A DNA stretch of 64,000 bases from Aquarana catesbeiana (GCF_042186555.1 NC_133326.1:695526700-695590699), one strand, 5' to 3'. Numbered from the stretch's first letter, positions 34,107 to 44,789 are shown. The notes: a model not told the origin generated them from the letters alone. A program made the numbers and translations.

Positions 34107-36394
34107 ATGTTACCTGTACGTACTCGTCGTAGAGCTCGTGCATTGTATGTGCTTGGTGCTGTAGTTTATTCTTCAGCCCAAGACCAGTCCATGAACAGGG
34201 CGAGGAGGAGTTCATGGACCAAGAATTGGTTGCTTCAGCGTGACCAGTTCTGTCACATGCCTTTGCTCCGTGAGATCCGTGAGAATAATCCTGAGGATTT
34301 CAGGAACTTTCTCCGGATGACGGACCCCGTTTTTGACCGTTTGTTGGCTTTGCTGACCCCCTATATCAGCAGGCAGGATACCTGCATGAGGCAAGCCATC
34401 ACTCCGGAGCAGAGGCTGGTCGCTACCTTGCGGTATTTGGCCACAGGGAGAAGCCTGCAGGACCTTAAGTTCTCGACAGGCATCTCCCCCCAGGCTCTGG
34501 GGATCATTATCCCAGAGACCTGTTCTGCCATCATACAGGTCCTGCAGAAGGACTATATTAAGGTAAGATATTTTTCTTTTATTAGTATCACATGTTCTTT
34601 TATGTAATCTTTGATAATGTGATGTATTTCTTGCTTCAAACACTACTTACCATCATTGCAATATAGTGTGAATGTCCCCTTTTTATCCTCACACATGCTG
34701 GAATTTTTTACTGTTATTTTTTGTCATGCATGTATATTTTCCTTCTATAACCTTCCCAGCATGAAGTGATGGGAACATATCCACCTAGTCTACTCATTTG
34801 GAATGTATTTTGTTTGAGTGTATTTAGTGTGCTGCTAATGAGCAATTATCTAGATTTCACAACCCCCCACCCCCCCCCCACCTAAACTCACTCCAAATAG
34901 TGTGCTGCTAATGAGCAATTATCTAGATTTCACAACCCCCCCCCACCTAAACTCACTCCAAATAGTGTGCTGCTAATGAGCAATTATCTAGATTTCACAA
35001 CCCCCCCCCCACCTAAACTCACTCCAAATAGTGTGCTGCTAATGAGCAATTATCTAGATTTCACAACCCCCCCACCCCCACCCTCGTTAAAATTTGCTGG
35101 AATGTTCTGTGGTGTTGATTTGTCTAAAGCAAATATATGTTGCACTTTGCAAAATGCATGTGCACTCTACAAGTGCATTTGTTCCAGTGCTTTAGTAAAT
35201 GAGCAGAAGCTCTGCTGATTTCCATCATCAAATCATATGCAAGCCTCAAAGTGTTTTCATTAATTGCCCTTGCATGTGATTGTGTACTCCTTGCAACATG
35301 AATGCCTTTTTACATTACCTCATTTACTGTAAGCTGGTTAGCAACTGCACCTGCAGAGTGCGACAACTGCAGTCTTGTAGCCTTTTTAGTCCCTAAATTC
35401 CTGCGTGTCCTAAAAGTAATTTTTTTTAGGGATTTCACAACCCCCTAAAATGTAATCAATGTTCCATCAGAGGGGGTGACCAATCTGATAAGTGTGCCTT
35501 TCCATATTAGTTATTCCAGAACAATTAAATTATTGAATGTTATACTGATGCTGGGGAATAATGTTTTTAATTGTCTAATTTTCTTGCAATGTTAGCTTCC
35601 AAATTAATTGATTTTGGTTTTCTTGTTTGATTTCCCAGTTTCCTTCAACGCCACAGGAATGGCAGACTGTGGCATCCCATTTTGCCAGCCGTTGGGACTT
35701 TCCCAATTGTGGAGGGGCTATAGATGGGAAACATGTCCACATTGTGCCACCACCCCATTCGGGGTCATATTATTTTAATTATAAGGGGTTCCACAGTATT
35801 GTTTTAATGGCGGTGGTGTCGGCACACTATGATTTTTTATATGTGGACGTGGGGAAGAATGGCCGGATGTCGGATGGAGGAGTATTTGCCCAGACGGAGT
35901 TCTGCCAGCGTCTCTAGAGTGGTGGCCTGGGATTGCCACCTGATGAGGATAACGTGGAAGGACTCCCCTTTGTCTTCATTGCCGATGAAGCCTTCGCTCT
36001 CAGCAAGCACCTCATGAGGCCATTCCCCCAAAGAACCCTCACCCCGGAGAGGAGGGTTTTTAATTACCGGCTGGCCAGAGCTAGAAGAGTGGTTGAGAAT
36101 GCGTTTGGAATTCTGGCCAGCCGGTTCCGCCTGTTTCAAACAGCCATTAATTTGGCGGAATACAAACTTAATTTTATCGTTTTATCGTGCTGCATTCTGC
36201 ACAACTTTTTAAATAAGCATTCGCCAAATTATATAGGCACAGTTGGGCCTGAGGCCGGACAAATAGAAGCCAACCTTACAGGCCTGGATACTGTCCGTAC
36301 TGGCTTGGCCCCCCAAAGTGCCCGTCAAGTTAGACAGCAATATGTTAATTATTTTATGGGTAGGGGGGCCATTGCAATGGGCCAGGATATATAA
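34107..36394 (+). pseudogene. Harbinger DDE transposase, two exons, one premature stop
   Basis: Exon 1 is 34107-34562 and ends at AAG|GTAAGA. The intron 34563-35638 ends TTTCCCAG, and exon 2 is 35639-36394; both junctions are phase 0. The N-terminal part has the helical region typical of the family (NNPEDFRNFLRMTDPVFDRLL, ITPEQRLVATLRYLATG). The DDE nuclease shows GGAIDGKHV (first Asp), VFIADEAF (second Asp) and RVVENAFGIL (Glu). A single in-frame TAG at 35915-35917 interrupts exon 2, where relatives would have a Glu in LE.GGL. Without it the product would be about 402 aa, a normal length. AATAAA follows at 36403. The intron holds a tandem repeat. The enzyme would cut and paste the element together with a Myb-like partner. 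Confidence 0.88.
34827..35095. repeat. Four tandem units (65-73 bp) in the transposase intron
   Basis: GTGTGCTGCTAATGAGCAAT starts at 34827, 34900, 34965 and 35031. Each unit has a C-run of variable length (CCCCCCACC), which explains the period change. It is intronic, with no coding role. Confidence 0.9.
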
Positions 36395-36402
36395 TTTTTG
36401 AC

Positions 36403-36408
36403 AATAAA
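36403..36408 (+). terminator. Polyadenylation signal of the transposase gene
   Basis: AATAAA lies 8 bases after the transposase stop codon. No other candidate sits closer. Confidence 0.5.
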
Positions 36409-36927
36409 AAAATTATTGATGAAATCTTGCATTATATTTATTGCTTGCCTTTCTTTTGGGCTGTCTCCTAGGTTATGGTCGAGCAGTTGTAGTGCCAACT
36501 GTATTGTAATTTTAAATGTCTAAATAAGCTCCATTGCCACTGTAAACAACTTTTTTACAATTATAACTAAAATGATACTGAGCCTTGAAATAACAAACCA
36601 CACATTTATTTAATTCCTATAAGGAGATGTTTTTATTAATGGTTGTTATGCATTCCGTTCTGCATTTAGTATAAAATGTTCATAGACAAAAATAGAATGA
36701 TATCTTAATAATGTAGCAAAATATAATTATATCTAAATATTTATACCTAATCCACAAAAAAATATTTTTGGCTTTTTGATTTTCACAAACAGGCTTTTTT
36801 TTTTGTTTTGGGAAAATCAAGTTTTGTTTTTTTTTTTTTTTTTTTTTAAAGCAATTTTTTGGTTTATGTTTTTTTTTTTTATCAAGTTATTTTTGTTTTT
36901 ATTATTTTTTTTTAATAAAGTTTGTAT

Positions 36928-37130
36928 ATTAATTTTTTTTGGTTTTTTAAAATCAAGTTTTTTATTTTTTTTGTTTTTTTAAAATCAAGTTTTTTATTTT
37001 TTTTGTTTTTTTAAAATCAAGTTTTTTATTTTTTTTGGTTTTTTAAAATCAAGTTTTTTATTTTTTTTGGTTTTTTAAAATCAAGTTTTTTATTTTTTTT
37101 GGTTTTTTAAAATCAAGTTTTTTATTTTTT
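36928..37130. repeat. T-rich 32-bp minisatellite, six copies
   Basis: AAAATCAAGTTTTTTATT starts at 36949, 36981, 37013, 37045, 37077 and 37109, an exact 32-bp period. The surrounding 36770-37140 is mostly T. It lies downstream of the Myb-like gene on the minus strand, where each unit reads as A-rich with AATAAA-type strings, so it may provide its polyadenylation signals (inference). Confidence 0.9.
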
Positions 37131-37279
37131 TTGTTTTGTGTTTTTTTGAAAATCAATTATTTTTTTGTGGATTTTTGAGGTATTTACGAGAAACAGCCCT
37201 CCTTTTTTACATTAGGTTAAACAGCCATTTATGTTCTGCCAAAAAAAAAAAGAGAAGGCCCAGAATGGGGTCAGCAAAA

Positions 37280-37369
37280 CAGGAAATGAAGGACATGATT
37301 GATGTTTTGGGGTTTAAAAAAGGGCATTTAGATTCGACCCAAAACATCAATCATGTCCTTCATTTCCTG
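37280..37369. repeat. Perfect 32-bp inverted repeat at the end of the Myb-like gene
   Basis: 37280-37311 (CAGGAAATGAAGGACATGAT and on) is the exact reverse complement of 37338-37369, which encodes the last residues of the Myb-like protein (QQEMKDMIDVLG). The 26-base loop holds the stop codon. The mRNA would form a long stable hairpin at the end of the coding region. Confidence 0.9.
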
Positions 37370-38178
37370 CTGCATACGATCCAGCCGATTCCGCATTTGA
37401 TCGATCTCCCCATTCCAGGCCATGATTTGAGCAATTAGCCGTTGGGCACTGTCTGTGGTGAAATAGTCACTTGGACCTAAAGTGGAATGAAAAAAAAAAT
37501 ATGTTTAGAAATATGCACACATAAGTTTACCTTACCATAAAGCTGGTGTCTCAAACACTGACCTGGTGGGGTGCCCATGTCGCATACTTCATGAACATCC
37601 TCGGGGGTGGCGCTGTTGCTTGACTCAAGCACAACCAGATCGCCTAAAATAGAGTAGAAAAATTACATAAAATAAAAGGCAGCCATGCATAGATTACCGT
37701 AAGCTGGTGTGTCAGACACTCACCTGGTGGGGTGCCCATGTTGCCCACCTCTCCTTCCTCCACATCCTCAATGGGACTTGGGCTTATTTCCCAGTCATGT
37801 TTTGCTTGGGGTGGACTGTCTTCTGGTTGTTGGCTGAGTGATTTTTCCCCTATGTGAAACAAAAAATTAATAATCTAATTAGCACACAGATATTTTAGTA
37901 CATAGTAATTTTCCAACATTTGTAATGAAGTGGTTTGTGTAGAGTTCCTATTTTACCTCAATATTTAAAATTAGAAAGACATATCGGATAGATAGATATC
38001 AATATCTCAAAATATAGTTAATAATCTTTTGATCTCTCTCTATATCTGGAACAAAATCTCTAAATATCTAACTAAATGTAAAGCCAAAAAATTAAGATAA
38101 CTTCAAATCTTCAAAAAGAATGTTTTACATTTCTATATCTATCTATCTACCTATCTCTATATTTCTCTCTCTCTCTAT

Positions 38179-38220
<42 letters not shown>

Positions 38221-39053
38221 CTCTATATCTATCTCTCAACATATATATATATATATATATATATCTCTCTCTCTCTCTCTCTATAGTTATATATATATAT
38301 ATAGTTATATATATATCTAGTTATATATATATATATATACATATATATATAACTATATATATATATAACTAGATATATATATAACTAGATATATATATAA
38401 CTAGATATATATATATATGTGTATATATATGTATATATGTGTATATATGTGTATATATATATATGTGTATATATGTGTATATATATATATATGTATATAT
38501 ATGTATATGTATATATATATGTATATATATATATATGTATATGTATATATATATGTATATATGTATATATAGATATATATCTATAGATATGTAACGAGGT
38601 TTCTTAAAAGATCGTTTAAAACGATGAACAAAAAATCGGATAGGAAGGAAAAGCACATGGAGCAGTATACAAGGTAATAAACACAAGAGAAAAACACGAC
38701 AAGTACTTACTTTTTTTAAGAACTTTCCGGATACGTCGGTATTGATCCGGCTCCCTGAGTTTCAGGTCAGACCATCTTTTTCGCAGTTGATCTTTGGAGC
38801 GCTGGACCCCAAAAGATGCCTGCAAAGTCTCCACGACCTTCGCCATTATTTTGGCCTTGCGCAAATTTGGCCGTGCGTACGGCCCATATTTGCCATCATA
38901 GTCGTCTTTGTGAAGAATGGCCACCATCTCCACCATCTCTTTAAAACTCATATTAGAGGCCTTAAATCTAGGCCTCATAGATTTCGCTGACGTTCCAGCC
39001 TCCGGGCTGTCTCCACTACCTGAGGTCGTCAACATTTCAGGTGTCTCCGCCAT
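37328..39053 (-). CDS. Harbinger Myb/SANT-like DNA-binding protein, four exons
   Basis: Exons on the minus strand are 39053-38711, 37849-37724, 37643-37563 and 37476-37328. All introns are GT-AG and the phases agree (phase 1 throughout), giving 232 residues. Residues 1-30 are acidic and low-complexity. About 30-115 form a Myb/SANT-like domain (FKEMVEMVAILHKDDYDG, RPNLRKAKIMAKVVETLQ, KDQLRKRWSDLKLRE). The middle is acidic (SPSPIEDVEEGEVG) with a repeated MGTPPG at the ends of exons 2 and 3. The C-terminus is a short amphipathic helix (RLIAQIMAWNGEIDQMRNRL). Family members bind the element ends and carry the transposase to the nucleus. No stop or frameshift is seen. The intron between exons 1 and 2 contains a CT/TA microsatellite. 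Exon calls are by eye. Confidence 0.8.
38110..38600. repeat. CT and TA microsatellites with palindromic TA core
   Basis: CTCTCT runs (38165-38285) pass into TATA runs broken by GTTATATA, CTAG and then TATATAAC units in inverted order (38285-38410), followed by TATATG/TGTATA repeats to about 38570. It is intronic in the Myb-like gene. The inverted TA parts can form a hairpin. Confidence 0.9.
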
Positions 39054-39086
39054 TCTTTAACTCCACTACGCGCCGTAACAAAAAAT

Positions 39087-39467
39087 GGGCGGAGAACATG
39101 AGTTAAAATCGAACGTCAGGGGCGGGCGACGCAGGCGGAGTTTCACACATGCGTAGTGTATAAAGAGGGGCCTTGCGCACGTGTCGTACGTACGTTCTGT
39201 GCGTCGAATTAGGGGGCGGAGAACATGAGTTAATTTCGAACGTCAGGGGCGGGCGACGCAGGCGGAGTTTCACACATGCGTAGTGTATAAAGAGGGGCCT
39301 TGCGCACGTGTCGTACGTACGTTCTGTGCGTCGAATTAGGGGGCGGAGAACATGAGTTAATTTCGAACGTCAGGGGCGGGCGACGCAGGCGGAGTTTCAC
39401 ACATGCGTAGTGTATAAAGAGGGGCCTTGCGCACGTGTCGTACGTACGTTCTGTGCGTAGGTGATAG
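39087..39467. promoter_or_regulatory. Three 127-bp tandem repeats, each with TATAAA (bidirectional promoter)
   Basis: GGGCGGAGAACATGAG begins at 39087, 39214 and 39341, an exact 127-bp period. The copies are nearly identical. Each carries CGAACGTCAGGGGCGGGCGA, then GTGTATAAAGAGGGG (TATAAA at 39159, 39286 and 39413), then CGTACGTACGTTCTGTGCG. The array lies between the Myb-like start codon (39053, minus) and the first exon of the MADF gene (plus). The plus-strand TATA boxes point to the MADF gene. GC boxes (GGGGCGGG) could serve both. Promoter function is inferred from position and motifs. Confidence 0.7.
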
Positions 39468-39469
39468 TG

Positions 39470-41044
39470 GACCAGGACGTTACAAAACGAAGGTAATTTT
39501 AAATATATTTTTTATGGGTTTTATGGTCATGACTTTGTAGCAAGCGGCCTATATGGCTTGATAGATTGATGAGGCCTACATAGGGAGAAGATGATGAGGG
39601 GTTAGCCGAAACCTATAATAAAAGTGTTTTTTGTCTTGTGACTTCATCTTTTCCAGATATAATGAATCCCCTATTTAAGGATCCAGAGTTCCTTACATCT
39701 TTTATTTCCAAATATCGAGAGATGAGGAATTTGTGGGAGGTGAAACACCCTCAGTATTATGCTAAGCATGTGAGGAAGTCAACGCTGGAGAGACTTCTGG
39801 CCTTTGTCCAGGCGACCATCCCGGAAGCAACAATGGAGACATTGCTCAAGAAAATTGGGGTCTTGAGGAACATGTATAAGAGGGAGCATAAGAAGATCCA
39901 GGAATCAAGGAGATCAGGAGCATCAGCAGATGATGTTTATGTACCCAGGCTGTGGTACTATAATCAACTCCGTTTTCTGGATGACCAGAATGAAGCCAGG
40001 CCATCACTTTCAACCCTTCCCTCCACCCTTCCCTCCACCCCAGCAGAGGCTGATGAGGAGCAAGCTGGGTCTTCCATCCTGGATGAACCAGATATGACCA
40101 TCTGGAGTCAGGTAAATTATTTGAACAAATATTTACTGTACTAATATTAATGATGTTAACTGGATGTTATAATTGTCTAAAATAATTTGGCACTCAAAAT
40201 TGTGTATACATATCAATTGACAGTAGTGGCTAAATATGTTTGGCACCTGCTTGAAATAATTAGGGTGTCTGATTAGACTCTTTTATTAAAGAGAAGTATT
40301 CACATTGAATTTGCTATTCATGAGAAGCAAACTGTGTGTCATTGATGAACCCAAAAAAATATACTCAAACTATTGTCCTTTTTTTATACACAGGATGAGT
40401 CCATCCAGGAGGAATGTGGGGAAAGTGGCAGGCAGGAGGAGACCAGGCCCATGGACAGCCTGGAGGAGGCCGGATTCACCATCATCCTGGAGGAGGCTGG
40501 GCCCAGTGTCAGGCAGGAGGTGGCTGCTCCCAGTGAGGTGGCTGCTCCCAGTGAGGTGGCTGGGCCAAGTGAGGTGGCTGGGCCAAGTGAGGTGGCTGGG
40601 CCAAGTGAGGTGGCTGGGCCCAGTAGGAGCCTGACCGAATCCCAAGTGCCTCCCCTCCACCTTCCCAAAAAAAGGGCCAGGAAGGGGATGGTCACACAGG
40701 ACGCATCCCTGCGCCTCATGCAAGAGGCCACCCGTTTTTTAAGGAGCCCCCCTGAAGCGGAAGAATCCTATGGCTGCTACTTAGCCAGCAGGCTTCTTCA
40801 GATGAATAGGGAGCAGCGCCTCATTTGTGAGCGCCTATTTGGGGAAACAATCCATAAGGGGCTGCAGGGCACGCTAACACAAAACACCCAACTACATGAG
40901 GCAGCCCCCCCTCCTCCTCCTCCTCCTCCTCCTCCTCCTCCTCCTGCCACAACTGAAACACCAGAGCCACAGCCTCAAAAGAAGGCTACAGGGAAGGCTG
41001 CAGGGCAGCGTGGAGGAAAGGCTGCAGGGAAGAGAAGAAAATGA
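39470..41044 (+). CDS. MADF (Myb/SANT-like) accessory protein of the Harbinger element
   Basis: A non-coding first exon ends at 39492 (GAAG|GTAA). The second exon starts at 39657 after TTTTCCAG and carries the ATG at 39662. Coding exons are 39662-40111 and 40394-41044, with the intron GT-AG and phase 0, giving about 366 residues. Residues 1-110 fit a MADF domain (FLTSFISKYREMRNLWEVKH, ATMETLLKKIGVLRNMYKRE, SGASADDVYVPRLWYYNQLRFL). Exon 2 holds a (SEVAGP)n repeat from an 18-bp unit, a poly-Pro run from CCT repeats and a Lys/Arg-rich end (KAAGKRRK), probably a nuclear signal. No break is seen. AATAAA is at 41253. MADF proteins bind DNA. A role in transposition is inferred from its place inside the TIRs. 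Confidence 0.78.
40525..40625 (+). repeat. 18-bp coding minisatellite in the MADF gene
   Basis: About six copies of an AGTGAGGTGGCTGSBCC unit run in frame and encode repeated SEVAAP or SEVAGP. Variants differ at two bases, marking an older GCTGCTCCC type and a newer GCTGGGCCA type. Confidence 0.9.
40906..40946 (+). repeat. CCT trinucleotide run encoding polyproline
   Basis: About 13 CCT/CCC triplets in frame give a run of prolines in the MADF protein. The length is likely variable between alleles. Confidence 0.9.
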
Positions 41045-41252
41045 TGACCTGGGTTCAGTCTGGTCTGACAGAAGACGCAGGCTGTTGTAGGACCACAGTC
41101 TGGGGACATCTAGATCATCTGCTGGTGCTGTTGATCTCTGGGATTCTTGGACCAGATTGTGCTCCCTCTTATATGGACTCCGCAAGATCCCAATTTTCTG
41201 GTACACCGACTTTTTCCAGCGTTGACTTCCTCTTTATTTTATTTTGACCATG

Positions 41253-41258
41253 AATAAA
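41253..41258 (+). terminator. Polyadenylation signal of the MADF gene
   Basis: AATAAA lies about 210 bp after the stop codon, the first canonical signal downstream. Confidence 0.5.
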
Positions 41259-42078
41259 TGGATCATTTTTTGAGTTTAGCAAAAGACTTTTTATGTTTTT
41301 TCTTTGAAATCATTGATTTTACACACAATGTTAAATTAACAAGGGACAACAATCTCATTGAGTTAGAAAAAAAACACACCAAAAATACATTACTAATGTT
41401 AATAATGTTCAAGTGGTAAGTCTTGAAAATCCAAAAATTTACGTAACCAAAAACGGTGCTTTGGGTTAACTTTATCTAAAAACTAAAAAATAATCACTAT
41501 AAAAAAAAAAAAACAGAATAATGGGTTCTTTGTGGTAACTTTACAAACCTAAAAAAAAAAAAGGGGAAAAAGTATTATTAGTATGGAAACATTGTTTTTA
41601 AAATGCATACTATATCATTCATGAGATCAAAGAGAAAAAGAATCCAGAAATCAGTTTGGGAGAACTCTGATTATGAACAGCAAAACACCTTCGTTCTTTA
41701 TAGAGCCTTCGTAAAGAAGAAATAAAATGCGCTGCATTCAACGATCACAGATTTTGCAGCGTGATGAATGTGCTACCTACAATACGAACACTAGTTTTAC
41801 TAGACCGAGTGCTTCCGTTTAGTTTTTGCTTATGAGCATGCGTCGTTTTTTTGTCCGTCGGACTAGCATACAGACGAGCGGACTTCGGGGTCCGTCGTAC
41901 TTACGACGTAAAGATTTGAAGCATGCTTCAAATCTAAAGTCCGTCGGATTTGAGGCTAAAAAAGTCAGTTGAAAGTCCGGAGAAGCCCACACACGATCGG
42001 ATTACCGGCCAGCTTTAGTCCGTCAGCGTCCGTTGGACTTTTGTAGACGAAAAGTCCGACCGTGTGTACGCGGCATAA

Positions 42079-42787
42079 CTCTTTTTTAAAGCGGTACATT
42101 TTTTGGTGTTTGGGACACTGTAAATTTGGGATTACAAACAGATTTTGATTTTGCATGTGTATTTTTTATTTTCATTTGTTGTTGATTTTTAATAGTAATA
42201 CAAATGGCATTGTTCTAAACTGGCCACATTATGTAATCCCAATGCTCCCTTACATGTGTGGATGAATTAAAATAATTAGCAAAATATTAGCTAATAGACA
42301 TGTGCAATTTGTTTCGTTCCAAATTCGTTTTTTAACGAATTTCAACAAATTCTTTAATTCGGAAATATCCTTATTAACGAAAACCCGTTTAAAAAAAAAT
42401 TTCGAATATCCAAAAATTTGTGAATTTGTAAATTAGTAAATTAGTAAAATTTGAAAATTTGAAGATTCAGAAATTCGAAATTCGAAAATCTGAAAACCCA
42501 AAAATGAGAAAATCTGAAATAATAACTAACTAATAATAACTTAGCTATTACTATTAAATTATAGGTATTGGAATTTCCTTTTCAAATTTGGCTGTTAGTG
42601 AATGTAATGAATATGAATTTATCCGAAGTTATGAATTATTCAAAATAACGAATGTCATATCTAAACAAATAGAACGTAAAAAAAATGTATAATAATAAAT
42701 AACAATAATAAAAATAAAAACTTTTTATTATGAATTTATCCGAAGAAATTACACTTTGCTACAATGTAAAGTACTGATCATATTATA
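42079..42787. repeat. AT-rich DNA with TTCGAA-type repeat
   Basis: From about 42300 to 42500 there are many short TTCGAAATTCG/AATTTG strings in both orientations, a dispersed low-complexity repeat. At 42744-42776 a 33-bp stretch (GAAGAAATTACACTTTGCTA and on) repeats an inner part of the Tc1 TIR that starts at 42788. No gene is visible. Confidence 0.5.
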
Positions 42788-44413
42788 AAGTATCCCACAA
42801 AAGTTAGTACACCCCTCACATTTTTTTAAATATTTTATTATATCTTTTCATGTGACAACACTGAAGAAATTACACTTTGTTACAATGTAAAGTAGTGAGT
42901 GTACAGCTTGTATAACAGTGTAAATTTGCTGTCCCCTCCAAATAACTCAACAAAAGGCAATAATGTCTAAACCTCTGGCAACAAAAGTGAGTACACCCCT
43001 AATTGAAAATGTCCAAATTGGGCCCAATTAGCCATGTTCATTCCCTGGTGTCACGTGACTCATTAGTGTTACAAGGTCTCAGGTGTGAATGGGGAGCAGG
43101 TGTATTAAATTTGGTGTTATCGCTCTCACTCTCTCATACTGGTCACTGGAAGTTTAACATGGCACCTCATAGCAAAGAACTCTCTGAGGATCTGAAAATA
43201 CTGAGTTTTTGCTCTAAATAAAGATGGCCTAGGCTATAAGAAGATTGACAAGACCCTGAAACTGAGCTGCAGGCCAAGACCATACAATGGTTTAACAGGA
43301 CAGTTTCCATTAAGAATAGGCCTCGCCATGGTCGACCAAAGGAGTTGAGTGCACATGCTCAGCCTCATATCCAGAGGTTGTCTTTGGGAAATAGACGTAT
43401 GAGTGCTGCCAGCATTGCTGCAGAGGTTAAAGGGGTGAGGGGTCAGCCTGTCAGTACTTAGACCATACGCCACATACTGCATCAAATTGGTCTGCATGAC
43501 TGTCATCCCAGAAGGAAGCCTCTTCTAAAGATGATGCACAAGAAAGCCCGCAAACAGTTTGCTGAAGACAGGCAGACTAAGGACATGGATTACTGGAACC
43601 ATGTCTTGTGGTCTGGCGAGACCAAGATAAACTTATTTGGTTCAAATGTGTCAAGCATGTGTGGCAGAAACCAGGTAAGGAGTACAAAGACAAGTGTGTC
43701 TTGCCTACAGTCAAGTATGGTGGTGGGAGTGTATGGCACTGGGGTGCTACAGTTCATTGAGGGGACCAAGAATGCCAACATGTACTGTGACATACTGAAG
43801 CAGAGCATGATCCCCTCCCTTCAGAGACTGGGCCTCAGTGCAGAATTCCAACATGATAACGACCCCAAACACACCTTCAAGGTGACCACTGCCTTGGTAA
43901 AGAAGCTGAGGGTAAAGGTGATGGACTGGCCAAGCCTGTCTTCAGACCTAAACCCTATTGAGCATCTGTGGGGCATCCTCAAATGGAAGATGGAGGAGGG
44001 AAAGGTCTTTAACATCCACCAGCTCCATGATGTCATCATGGAGGAGTGGAAGAGAACTCCCGGTGCAACCTGTGAAGCTCTGGTGAACTCCATGCCCAAG
44101 AGGTTTAAGGCAGCGCTGGAAAATAATGGTGGCCACACAAAATATTGACACTTTGGGCCCAATTTGGACATTTTTAATCAGGGGTGTACACACTTTTGTT
44201 GCCAGCCGTTTAGATAATAATGGCTTGACAATAATGACAATAATGGTGTGATGAGTTATTTTGAGGGGGCAGCAAATTTACACTGTTATACAAGCTGTAT
44301 ACTCACTACTTTATATTGTAGCAAAGTGTAATTTCTTCAGTGTTGTCACATGAAAAGATATAATAAAATATTTACAAAAATGTGAGGAGTGTACTCACTT
44401 TTATGAGATACTA
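42788..44413 (+). mobile_element. Tc1-type transposon 1, 1626 bp
   Basis: TA dinucleotides flank the element (42786-42787 and 44414-44415). Long TIRs of about 200 bp (AGTATCCCACAAAAG at the left, CTTTTATGAGATACT at the right) enclose one transposase frame. The TIRs closely resemble those of the element at 48515-50095, so both belong to one family. Confidence 0.9.
43159..44148 (+). pseudogene. Tc1 transposase, frameshifted
   Basis: It starts MAPHSKELSEDLK at 43159 but shifts frame near 43195. The long open part is 43531-44148. The DD34E core reads WSGETKINLF (first catalytic Asp is Gly), QHDNDPKHT (second Asp kept) and NPIEHLWGI (Glu kept). The region between (about 43640-43740) is out of frame relative to the family, with VKHGGGSV-type sequence lost. 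The N-terminal helix-turn-helix region is readable only across frames. It is dead. Confidence 0.9.
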
Positions 44414-44789
44414 TATACATTATATATATATATATTTATGGTCATGGCCCTATGACCGAGACAGAAATTGGATCACATAAACACGCAACAAGACTTACAA
44501 CATAAATAGACTTGAAGTGCCTTGGTGGTCTGGTCGGTATACCAAGAAAAGGGGGCATACCCAAGATAAGTAATGGGTAATTATAGAGAAGGATGTGCTG
44601 AAAAGTGCCCTGAAAATAGGAAGGGAGAGAGGGTATCACGCACTGGAAACCGACAAGGAGCATGAGCAAGTGAGCTGCTTAAATACCCCCCGGGCTCCTC
44701 CCGGGGGGTCTGGTCGGTATGCCATGACAAGGGGGCAAAAAGACTCAGATAGGGGAATAACTCTTTATTGGTTATGTGGTTATCAAGCC

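Larger units (their letters stand above)
33609..42075. mobile_element. Harbinger (PIF) transposon with three genes, 8.47 kb
   Basis: TAA at 33606-33608 and 42076-42078 is the 3-bp target duplication expected for PIF/Harbinger. The TIRs begin TGCCGCGTACACACGGTCGG and match perfectly in inverted orientation for 41 bp (33609-33649 against 42035-42075). Part of each TIR is itself a hairpin (GTCGGACTTTT/AAAAGTCCGAC). Inside are the transposase (plus), a Myb/SANT-like gene (minus) and a MADF-type gene (plus), plus several tandem repeats. Most Harbinger elements have two genes, transposase and Myb-like. The length here is unusually large. Confidence 0.9.

Noticed and set aside
36776..36982. Phe-rich ORF
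   Set aside because: Encoded by poly-T. Low complexity only.
38120..38686. Ile/Tyr/Ser-rich ORFs on both strands
   Set aside because: They are read from CT and TA microsatellites within an intron.
40896..41206. Leu-rich and Arg-rich ORFs over the CCT run
   Set aside because: They are shadow frames of the MADF gene's polyproline repeat. The sense frame is supported by splice sites and the MADF domain.
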